A DNA stretch of 13,256 nt from JBEVNX01 sp040507895 (GTDB lineage Bacteria > Desulfobacterota > Binatia > JACPRU01), in contig JBEVNX010000247.1 of assembly GCA_040507895.1 (NCBI GenBank), positions 1-13,256 of the forward strand, read 5' to 3'. Positions 6,525 to 12,556 of the stretch are shown piece by piece. How positions within the stretch are numbered: the first letter of the stretch is position 1; each line of letters begins with the position of its first letter. The notes beneath the pieces were generated by a model. The model was not told the DNA's origin and searched no databases. It worked only from the letters and a program-made list of their open reading frames with translations. The position numbers were made by a program, and so were the translations under genes.

Positions 6525-7364
6525 CTACTGGGGTCGGCCTTCCGGTCCGCGGCCGGTGGCTCGCGGTCTCTCGCGCACGAGTACCGTGGTCTGTGCGAGA
6601 AGCTCCTTCGCGACCCCGGTCCGCCCAGGCGCGAGCGACTCGATCACACCCTGAAGGGGTGTGTTGCCGGCGCGCTCGCCGACACCGCTGACGGTGCACT
6701 CGAGCTGACGCACGCCCGATTCGAGCGCAGCCAGGCAATTCGCTACCGCGAGGCCGCGGTCGTTGTGGCAGTGCACGCTCCACGTCATCTCCGCGCCGAG
6801 GCGCGCGCGCTGATCCGCACACAGAGCGCCGAACGCAGGCGGTGTGGCCTGGCTCACCGTGTCGGCGATCGACAGGACCGTCGCGCCTGCGGCGGCGGCG
6901 GCCGCGAACAGCTCGGCGAGATAGACGGGATCGCTTCGCGTCGCATCTTGGGCGGTGAACTGTACGTGCTCGACGTGCAGCCTGGCGTGACGCACGGCGT
7001 CCGCTGCCTGCTGCAGCGCTTGGTGGCGACTCGCGCCCGACTTGCCGAGAAACGCATCGGAGCTCGGGCTGAAGAGGTTGATCCCGGGGCGCTTCGCCGT
7101 CTCCACGCCGCGCAGCGCTCGGTCCACGTCCTTGAGCACGACCCGCGAGAGGCCGACGACGACTGGCTCGGCCAGCGTGGCTCCGATCTGCCGCATCGGT
7201 TCGACTTCGCGCGGTCCGCCAAAGCCGATCTCGATCACGTCCACGCCGAGGCGCTCGAGCTGGCGCGCGAAGCCGACCTTTTCCTCGAGGCTCATCGAAA
7301 TCCCCGAGCCGCGGAGTCCGTCTCGAAGCGTCGTGTCGAAGATTCGTACGGTGTCGGGCGCCAT
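6525..7364 (-). CDS. Stand-alone DRE-TIM metallolyase domain (LeuA/HMG-CoA-lyase-like)
   Basis: This 279-residue protein covers only the TIM-barrel catalytic domain of the 2-isopropylmalate synthase/homocitrate synthase/HMGL family. The metal- and substrate-site motifs are DTTLRDG at residues 10-16, VHCHNDRGLAVANC at 197-210 with the H198-x-H200 metal pair, and VSGVGERAGNTPL at 225-237. SIADTVSQATP also matches LeuA-like enzymes. Two oddities stand out. The usual E-Q after RDG is replaced by L-R. The C-terminal linker and leucine-sensing dimer domain of LeuA (full enzyme about 500 residues) are absent, and the last 20 residues are an arginine-rich tail. It should form or cleave a C-C bond next to an acyl-CoA or 2-oxo acid, but the substrate is unknown. 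The start at 7364 comes 26 nt after the NTF2-like gene; a longer open frame is overlap with that gene. Confidence 0.87.
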   Translation of the reverse strand: MAPDTVRIFDTTLRDGLRGSGISMSLEEKVGFARQLERLGVDVIEIGFGGPREVEPMRQIGATLAEPVVVGLSRVVLKDVDRALRGVETAKRPGINLFSPSSDAFLGKSGASRHQALQQAADAVRHARLHVEHVQFTAQDATRSDPVYLAELFAAAAAAGATVLSIADTVSQATPPAFGALCADQRARLGAEMTWSVHCHNDRGLAVANCLAALESGVRQLECTVSGVGERAGNTPLQGVIESLAPGRTGVAKELLAQTTVLVRERPRATGRGPEGRPQ

Positions 7365-7390
7365 CGTCGAGCCTCGGCAGCGGCCGCGCC

Positions 7391-7795
7391 TCAGACCAGC
7401 TTTCGACCGTAGGCCGCGGTCTCGACCAGCGCCGTGTCGAGGTATTCGATGACCTCGGCGATCTTGCCGTCGCGCAGCCGGAAGACGAACGCGTAGTCGT
7501 TGTCGTAGGGCTGGTCGAAGATGGTCTTCGCGTTGCCGCGTGCCAGCGCGACCACGCACGCGCCGTCGCCGATCAGCTCGTCGACGGTGAGGCGGATGTC
7601 GCCGACGATCTGTTTCCGCCACGGCGTGAAGAAGTCCTCTACGATCTCCTTCAGGCCGTGGTAGACGCCCGAAACCGGCGTCGTGCCCTTGAGGACGTAA
7701 GTGACGTCGTCCGTGAACAGCGCGAAGGCCCCCGCAGCGTTGCCCTTGGCGATGAGATCGAACCACTGCTGAACTGTCTCTCGGCTGCTACGCAT
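7391..7795 (-). CDS. NTF2-like / SnoaL-like protein
   Basis: This 134-residue protein has the cone-shaped NTF2-like fold. The opening SRETVQQWFDLIAKGNAAGAF forms the helical lid. It is followed by LFTDDVTYVLKGTTPVSGVYHG, the strand pair DELIGDGACVVALARGNAKT, and YAFVFRLRDGKIAEVIEYLDT near the C-terminus. The last segment is a strong family hallmark. Members act as small isomerases, hydrolases, cyclases or ligand-binding proteins, and the catalytic residues differ between subfamilies, so no reaction is assigned. The start has a good ribosome site (AGGAG about 8 nt upstream). It heads a likely operon with the DRE-TIM and flavin monooxygenase-like genes. The 108-base gap before it contains a TTGACC box but no clear -10 partner. 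Confidence 0.85.
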   Translation of the reverse strand: MRSSRETVQQWFDLIAKGNAAGAFALFTDDVTYVLKGTTPVSGVYHGLKEIVEDFFTPWRKQIVGDIRLTVDELIGDGACVVALARGNAKTIFDQPYDNDYAFVFRLRDGKIAEVIEYLDTALVETAAYGRKLV

Positions 7796-7903
7796 GATCG
7801 GCTCTCCTGTGTCGGCGATGGCAGGTCCGTGAGCCGGGTACGCTCCCTCAACCGGCGCTCTCGGTCAAGCGGGCGAGGCGCAAGCGAGGCGGCGCAGCTC
7901 CGA

Positions 7904-8572
7904 TCAGAGCGTCAAGGGTGGCAGCCGCCAGAGGTAGGCGCCGATGAGGACGGCCCATAGCAGCAGGATCGAGCCCGCGGACATACTGAGCATCATCGCC
8001 AGCGCCGAGAACCCCGTGTAGGCCTGCGCGACGCCCGCCGCGAGGGTTCCCAGCCCGCCGGCCAAGCCGAGCCAGGCGAGCCACGCCGGAAATCGCCGGC
8101 TGAACGACATCGAAACGCCGAAGCTGGTGATCGTGAGCCCGAAGAGCATGCTCAGCAGGCTCGCCAGGCCGACCTCGATCTGGCGAACCGCGAAGGCGCC
8201 TTCAAAGGCGCTCTCTCGGGCCTCGCCGCTCGCCTGCATCCAGCGGTCCACCATCACCTTGAGCGCGACTCCGTCCACCGCCTGCAAGGCGGCGGCAGCG
8301 GCCAGGCTCGCCGCCGTGCCGACGACGCCGATGCGGGCCCAGGCGGTCGGCACCCCCGGCTCCATGGCATCGCCCAGGGCGACGAGCGCCACGCAGAGCA
8401 GGGCGATGCCCGCGAACTGACCGAGATGGCTCGCGACCCATAGACGGTCGGCGGCATATTCCACGAAAGCGGCCGCCGAGTCGTTGGGATCGGCGCTCAT
8501 CGGGTGAAGGAGCGTGGCGATGAAGAGAAGCACGGTGCCGCTGATCGCGGCGGTAGCACCGAGCCGGCTCAT
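7904..8572 (-). CDS. Six-helix integral membrane protein (DUF4386-like)
   Basis: This 222-residue membrane protein has about six hydrophobic helices, near residues 6-25, 44-69, 78-104, 130-155, 161-190 and 193-215. The short loop after helix 1, HPMSADPNDSAAAFVEYAADR, and the region WVASHLGQFAGIALL resemble DUF4386-type proteins, whose function is unknown. The ATG overlaps the stop of the PPOX gene as ATGA. The frame runs open up to 8905, but that part lies over the PPOX gene and is not coding. No charged catalytic cluster or transport motif is visible inside the helices. Family placement is from recall of general pattern and is less sure than the membrane topology. Confidence 0.8.
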   Translation of the reverse strand: MSRLGATAAISGTVLLFIATLLHPMSADPNDSAAAFVEYAADRLWVASHLGQFAGIALLCVALVALGDAMEPGVPTAWARIGVVGTAASLAAAAALQAVDGVALKVMVDRWMQASGEARESAFEGAFAVRQIEVGLASLLSMLFGLTITSFGVSMSFSRRFPAWLAWLGLAGGLGTLAAGVAQAYTGFSALAMMLSMSAGSILLLWAVLIGAYLWRLPPLTL

Positions 8573-9012
8573 CCGAGCCGCATCTTGGCGTAGTCGACGC
8601 TGAGCCAATGCTCGGGCTCGATCGTGACGAGAACGCTCGGAACCGCGTCGCGCTCCGCGGCCGTCGCGGCGAGGTAGCGCTCCGCCGCCTCGGCGCCGAG
8701 ATAGCGACGCGCCATCTGGCGCTCGTCGCGATCGAAATCGGGCTCGGCGAGCCGCGCGGGCCCCTCGACGCTCACGTACTTGTACGGTGGCGTATCGGCC
8801 TGCACGCAGAAGCTCGCTCGGCCCGCAATGCGGAGGAGCCTGGCCTTTCGCGACTCGCTGCTGATCACGATGCGCACGACGCCGCCGGGGGAGTAGGCGA
8901 ACCACACGGGCACCGCCAACGGTCCGCGTCCCTCCTCGCCAATGCTCAGGATCCCGACCCGAGTCTCCTGAAGGAACGCTTCACGCTCTGGTTTGCTCAT
9001 GGTCAGGGACAT
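8569..9012 (-). CDS. Pyridoxamine 5'-phosphate oxidase-like (PPOX) flavin-binding protein
   Basis: This 147-residue protein has the split-barrel flavin-binding fold of the PPOX superfamily. The N-terminal part EAFLQETRVGILSIGEEGRGP and AVPVWFAYSPGG, the central SSESRKARLLRIAGRASFCVQ, and KYVSVEGPARL follow the standard strand order. The C-terminal part ends in TIEPEHWLSVDYAKM. The family uses FMN, F420 or sometimes heme, and many members have no assigned substrate; this sequence does not decide between the cofactors. GGAGG stands 6 nt before the ATG at 9012, supporting this start over an internal ATG at 9000. It overlaps the following membrane protein gene by 4 nt, so the pair is likely co-translated. 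Confidence 0.87.
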   Translation of the reverse strand: MSLTMSKPEREAFLQETRVGILSIGEEGRGPLAVPVWFAYSPGGVVRIVISSESRKARLLRIAGRASFCVQADTPPYKYVSVEGPARLAEPDFDRDERQMARRYLGAEAAERYLAATAAERDAVPSVLVTIEPEHWLSVDYAKMRLG

Positions 9013-9127
9013 AGAGAACCTCCGAGTTTCTCCGCCGGACGCCGCGTCTCCTACCTGCGGCCAGACGCGGTTGCAACGTTCGACCTTGCTCGAGCCGTAG
9101 GCCTACTGGGGGAAGCCTCGGCGCCGG

Positions 9128-9158
9128 CACTCGCCGAGCGCAGCGAGTGATCACTCGC
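9128..9158. repeat. Nested inverted repeats with three alternating copies of a 7-mer
   Basis: CACTCGC (9128-9134), its complement GCGAGTG (9143-9149) and CACTCGC again (9152-9158) lie in a row. The first pair forms a 7-bp stem with an 8-base loop. The second pair is part of the perfect 16-bp palindrome GCGAGTGATCACTCGC at 9143-9158. The two structures cannot form together. The element covers the stop codon of the decayed hydrolase frame and lies about 115 bases before the PPOX start. It may be a terminator remnant, an operator or a dispersed genomic repeat; no T-run follows. Confidence 0.45.
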
Positions 9159-9318
9159 CATGCGGCAGGCAGCCGCGCTCGGCATCCGAGAACGCGAGGA
9201 TCTCCGCCGTTGCCGCACGGTGGCCCTCTTCGTTGAGATGGATCCCGTCCTCAGCAGGAAAAAGACGAAGACGTTCCCGGCGACGACGAGAGCAAGGCGA
9301 CGGGCCGGCGCGACCACA
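9151..9318 (-). pseudogene. Remnant of an SGNH/GDSL hydrolase (C-terminal end only)
   Basis: The 308-base stretch 9013-9320 has no intact gene. In one minus-strand frame, codons from about 9261 to the TGA at 9151 read PAEDGIHLNEEGHRAATAEIL and then a short tail. This is the closing block of SGNH/GDSL hydrolases, with the catalytic pair Asp (9247-9249) and His (9238-9240) in D-x-x-H spacing. Upstream of it the frame becomes arginine/proline-rich low-quality sequence and runs into the end of the epimerase gene. The GDS serine block and the rest of the domain are therefore missing. No start codon with a ribosome site is visible. A decayed or deleted gene is the best reading. Another minus frame is open over 9051-9317 but has no recognisable protein features. 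Confidence 0.55.
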
Positions 9319-9320
9319 GT

Positions 9321-10235
9321 CTAGCGGGCGCTGGCGAAGGTCTCTTCCAACGTGAAACAGGGCTTGAAGCCGGCTGCTTCGAGAAACCGCTTCCCGGACA
9401 CGGTGCAGGGATACTTGATGTAGTCGATCGCCGCGGCCGGAGTGTGAAAGAGCCCGAGCTGGAAGAGCTGACCGAAGAGCGTGCGCGCCACGAACTCCGG
9501 GAGCGGCACCGCGCTCCCGCCCGTTTCGTGTATGGCCACCCGGAGCGGCACCTCGCCGGGGCCGGTCACGTTGAACACGCCCCGCAGGCCCTTCTCGAGA
9601 GTCAGCGCGATCGCCTCCGTGACGTCTTCCTCGTGAATGAACTGAGTCATCGGGTTGAAGCCGAGTATGGTGGGCACGTACCGGAGCTTGAGATAGGTCA
9701 GGATCGAAGAGTGCACGTGCGTGCCGAGCGTGTTCACCGGCCGCAGGATCGCGGTCGCCATTTGCGGATGCTTCCAGAGGTGCGCGGTCGCCAGCGTGTC
9801 CATCTCCACCAGGTCGCGCATCTCCGGGTAGGTGCGGCTCGAGTTGAGGGGGGAGTCTTCGTCGAGGAAGTAAGGATTCTCCGGAAGAGCGCCGTACACG
9901 TAGGAGCTCGAGACGACGACGAGCTGCTTGACCTCGTACTTCACGCAGAACTCGAGGAGGCGGCGCGTGCCGAGCACGTTCACCTCGTGGCGCCGCACCG
10001 GATCGGCGCGGAAATGGCGGATCTGCCCGAGGTGCACGACGGCCCGAGGCTTCTCGTGGCGAAACACGTCCTCGAACTTCTTCTTGAGCACGTCGACGAC
10101 GTACACCTTGACGTTCCTCGGATGTCCCTCCCAGGCGAGCGGATCCGTGCCGCTGACTTCGAACTCGTCGGCGACACGGCTCGTGAGTAGGCGACCCTGA
10201 CCGCCGGAGATTCCTGTGATGAGGAGCTTCTCCAC
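9321..10235 (-). CDS. NAD-dependent epimerase/dehydratase-like extended SDR protein
   Basis: This 304-residue protein is an extended short-chain dehydrogenase/reductase. The nucleotide motif TGISGGQG at residues 7-14 fits the G-x-x-G-x-x-G pattern. DVLKKKFEDVF and VVHLGQIRHFRADP give the cofactor acid and middle strand, and VVVSSSYVYGALPENP holds the catalytic serine region. The position expected for the Y-x-x-x-K pair reads YPEMR (136-140), with arginine for lysine. The remainder (AILRPVNTLGTHVHSS, GVFNVTGPGEVPL) follows sugar epimerase-like proteins. The substrate is unknown; a nucleotide sugar is possible, but the unusual active site leaves room for a non-enzymatic or altered role. The start is GTG with only a weak ribosome site. 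It lies 49 nt after the acetolactate synthase gene, in the same direction, so it is probably co-transcribed. Confidence 0.87.
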   Translation of the reverse strand: MEKLLITGISGGQGRLLTSRVADEFEVSGTDPLAWEGHPRNVKVYVVDVLKKKFEDVFRHEKPRAVVHLGQIRHFRADPVRRHEVNVLGTRRLLEFCVKYEVKQLVVVSSSYVYGALPENPYFLDEDSPLNSSRTYPEMRDLVEMDTLATAHLWKHPQMATAILRPVNTLGTHVHSSILTYLKLRYVPTILGFNPMTQFIHEEDVTEAIALTLEKGLRGVFNVTGPGEVPLRVAIHETGGSAVPLPEFVARTLFGQLFQLGLFHTPAAAIDYIKYPCTVSGKRFLEAAGFKPCFTLEETFASAR

Positions 10236-10284
10236 GTGATCGAGCTGACCGGTGCCGGCGCGGAGGCGTCCCGCGAGCGCTCGC

Positions 10285-12126
10285 TCAGAACATGCTGCTC
10301 GGATCGATCTTCTTGGGATCGGGGCGTACCACGTCGCGCGGCTTGATGTAGGGCCCGGTGATCATGTCCTTGTAGCCCATCCCGGCGGGAACCATCGGGA
10401 ACACGTCCGCCCGCTGATCGACCATCGCCTCGACGAATGCGGGGCCGCGGAACGCGACGAACTCCTCCAGCACGCCGCGCACGTCTTCCTTCCTCGAAAG
10501 ACGGCGCGCGAAGCCGAACCCGTCGGCCTGTGCGGCCTTGACGAAGTCCTTCTTGTGGAGCGACTTGTCGGAGCCCGAATAGCGGTTCTGGAAGAACAAG
10601 TCCTGCCACTGGCGCACCATGCCGTCGCCCAGGTTGTTGAGCAGCAGCACCTTCACCGGGATGTCGTAGTTGGTCAGTGTCTCGAGGTCCCCGAGATTCA
10701 TGCGGATCGAGCCGTCGCCGTCGATGTCGATGACGAGCTTGCCCGGGTTGGCGATCTGCGCGCCGATCGCCGCGGGCAGGCCGAAGCCCATCGTGCCCAT
10801 GCTGCCGGAGGTGAGGAAGTGGCGCGCGTGCTTGACGTCGAGATACTGCGCCGCCCACATCTGATGCTGGCCCACGCCCGTGGTGTAGATCGCCTCGCCG
10901 CGCACGATCTCGTTGAGCATCGCCAGCACTTCCTGGGGCTGCAGCAGCGGCGAGTCGCGGTTGTAGTTCATCGCGTGGCGGCTCTTGAGCTGGCGCACGT
11001 GGTCGAGCCACGGCGCGAAGCTCTTGTGGAAGTCCTTGCCCGCGCGCAGCAAGTCGTTGAGGCAGCGACGGGCGTCGGAGACGTGATACCAGTCGATGCC
11101 CTTCTTGACCTTGCGGATCTCTGAGCCGTCGATGTCGAGGTGCGCGACCTTGGCGTTCGGCGCCCACTCGAGCGGCTTGGCACACACCCGGTCGTCGAAC
11201 CGGGCGCCGACGGCGAAGACCAGGTCGCAGTCCTCGACCGCATAGTTGGCATACGCGGGCCCGTGCATGCCGAGCATGTGGAGAGACAGGTCGGCGGTCG
11301 TGTCGACGGCGCCGACGCCCATCACCGTCGTCACCACGGGAATCTGGAAGCGCTCCGCGAAGGCGCGCAGTGGCTCGGCCGCGTTGCCGTTGATCACGCC
11401 GCCGCCGGCGTAGATGAGCGGCTTCTCGGCCTTCGACAGGAGGCGGAAGAACGCCTTGGCATCCGCCTCCGCCACGCCCGCCTGCTTCAGTACATCGAGA
11501 CGCTCGTCGTAACCGCGGAGCTTCAACAGCCCGCCGCCCTGGAACACGCCGGTGGCGTTCTGCACGTCCTTCGGGATGTCGATGACCACGGGGCCGGGCC
11601 GGCCGGTGCGGGCGATCTCGAATGCGGTGCGGATCGTCGCCTCGAGCTTGGCCTCGTCGGTCACCAGGAACACGTGCTTGGCGCAGGCGCTCATGATGTT
11701 GAAGACGGGAGCCTCCTGGAACGCGTCGGTGCCGATCGCGGCGCGCGGCACCTGACCGCAGATGAGGACGACGGGCACCGAATCGGCGAAGCTGTCGCGA
11801 ATCGGCGTCACGGAATTGGTGGCGCCCGGTCCCGAGGTGACGAGAAAGACGCCGACCTTGCCGCTCGAGCGCGCGTAACCGGCCGCCATGAATCCAGCGC
11901 CCTGCTCGTTGGCCGGCACGATCAGGCGGATCTCCTCTTTCTTGGCGTGCGCCGCGTTGTAACGGAAGATGGCGTCGTAGGTCGGTAGGATCGCGCCGCC
12001 GCTGTAGCCGAAGATGGTGTCCACGCCCTCGTCGCCGAGCACTTGGATGATCATGTCCGCGCACGTCATCTCGGTGCCCGCCAGTGGGTGGCGGGGAGTG
12101 GGGGCGGTTTTGACGATCGCCGTCAT
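10285..12126 (-). CDS. ilvB: Acetolactate synthase large (catalytic) subunit
   Basis: This 613-residue ThDP enzyme condenses two pyruvates to 2-acetolactate, or pyruvate with 2-oxobutyrate, for valine, leucine and isoleucine synthesis. The three domains of the family are present. The N-terminal Pyr domain has FGYSGGAILP and the catalytic Glu74 in ANEQGAGFMAAGYAR. The central FAD-type domain has GPVVIDIPKDVQ followed by ARFDDRV. The C-terminal PP domain has GDGS at 470-473, LNNLGDGMVRQWQ at 497-509, and the Trp of the inhibitor site. Small departures are FGYS for the common FGYP and N for H before Glu74. The C-terminal tail ends in KKIDPSSMF. The start is supported by GGAGGAGC before the ATG. 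No ilvN small subunit or ilvC follows; the next gene is an epimerase. Related ThDP enzymes such as sulfoacetaldehyde acetyltransferase are less likely given the motifs. Confidence 0.94.
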   Translation of the reverse strand: MTAIVKTAPTPRHPLAGTEMTCADMIIQVLGDEGVDTIFGYSGGAILPTYDAIFRYNAAHAKKEEIRLIVPANEQGAGFMAAGYARSSGKVGVFLVTSGPGATNSVTPIRDSFADSVPVVLICGQVPRAAIGTDAFQEAPVFNIMSACAKHVFLVTDEAKLEATIRTAFEIARTGRPGPVVIDIPKDVQNATGVFQGGGLLKLRGYDERLDVLKQAGVAEADAKAFFRLLSKAEKPLIYAGGGVINGNAAEPLRAFAERFQIPVVTTVMGVGAVDTTADLSLHMLGMHGPAYANYAVEDCDLVFAVGARFDDRVCAKPLEWAPNAKVAHLDIDGSEIRKVKKGIDWYHVSDARRCLNDLLRAGKDFHKSFAPWLDHVRQLKSRHAMNYNRDSPLLQPQEVLAMLNEIVRGEAIYTTGVGQHQMWAAQYLDVKHARHFLTSGSMGTMGFGLPAAIGAQIANPGKLVIDIDGDGSIRMNLGDLETLTNYDIPVKVLLLNNLGDGMVRQWQDLFFQNRYSGSDKSLHKKDFVKAAQADGFGFARRLSRKEDVRGVLEEFVAFRGPAFVEAMVDQRADVFPMVPAGMGYKDMITGPYIKPRDVVRPDPKKIDPSSMF

Positions 12127-12165
12127 CGAGAGCTCCTCCGGCTGCTGCGTATGGAGCCTGCCAAT

Positions 12166-12423
12166 TTAGCAGCAAATCCGGGAAATATGCGAGAGGAGGT
12201 CAGTGCGCAGGGGCGCCGTCGCGGTCGCCGCGCCGCTCAGGCACTTGCTCATGAAATCCTGTCGCTCGGTACCCTTCTTGCCGGCGGCTTGCTTGTTTGC
12301 CTTCATTCTCTCCTGCTGCGCGTTCTTCGCCGCGTGCTCTGTTCTCAGGCAGTCGCCCCTGAGCGCCTGGCGTGCGTCTCCAGTTAGAGCCGTCGCCTTC
12401 GCCTCCTGGCTGCAAGTGCTCAT
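12166..12423 (-). CDS. PsiF-repeat protein, apparently lacking its signal peptide
   Basis: This 85-residue frame carries two PsiF-type repeats. The first covers residues 3-26 (TCSQEAKATALTGDARQAL, GDCL). The second covers residues 39-62 (RMKANKQAAGKKGTERQDF, MSKCL), in which the first cysteine is replaced by alanine. PsiF-family proteins are small, usually exported, and of unclear function; E. coli psiF is phosphate-starvation-inducible. Here the frame stays open upstream to 12489 and encodes DKPLTAQQQK, which looks like the usual mature start. It then meets a TGA at 12490-12492 without any ATG, GTG or TTG, and no signal peptide was found in the other frames. A frameshift, true decay or a sequencing error would explain this. 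The C-terminus also runs about 20 residues past the last repeat and ends in RICC. The gene precedes ilvB by 39 nt. Confidence 0.55.
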   Translation of the reverse strand: MSTCSQEAKATALTGDARQALRGDCLRTEHAAKNAQQERMKANKQAAGKKGTERQDFMSKCLSGAATATAPLRTDLLSHISRICC

Positions 12424-12556
12424 CTTCTGTTGCTGAGCGGTGAGCGGCTTGTCGGTCGCTGGGCCGGGGCCTGCCGACGGTACGCCAGTTCACTCGCTCG
12501 CGCCAGTTCCGCCTGCGCGGCGTGACAGGCCGCGAGCGGCCCGCTAAGGACCGGGG
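12424..12556. other. Divergent intergenic region between the PsiF-like gene and the ADP-ribosylglycohydrolase gene
   Basis: These 133 bases separate two genes pointing away from each other and should hold both promoters. On the plus strand AAGGA at 12546-12550 stands 6 nt before the ATG at 12557 and is a convincing ribosome site. On the minus strand, 12424-12489 still reads as PsiF-like coding sequence. No clear -35/-10 pair was picked out. Confidence 0.5.

Noticed and set aside
6030..7412. A 460-codon open frame on the plus strand
   Set aside because: It is antisense to the DRE-TIM gene and the start of the flavin monooxygenase-like gene, has no domain, and is arginine/histidine-rich.
7820..7880. 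Possible promoter of the NTF2-like operon built on TTGACC
   Set aside because: No -10 element at an acceptable distance could be found, so the box alone is not enough.
8573..8905. Extension of the membrane protein over the PPOX gene
   Set aside because: That part is arginine-rich and out of frame with the clear PPOX protein. The ATGA overlap at 8569-8572 sets the membrane protein start.
9051..9317. An 88-codon minus-strand frame in the gap before the epimerase end
   Set aside because: It has no ribosome site and its sequence is arginine/serine-rich. A different frame of the same DNA carries the recognisable SGNH hydrolase tail.
9980..12175. A 731-codon open frame on the minus strand
   Set aside because: It is a frame-shifted shadow of the ilvB gene and the epimerase start, composed of arginine-rich low-complexity sequence. 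The ilvB frame has complete ThDP-enzyme motifs.
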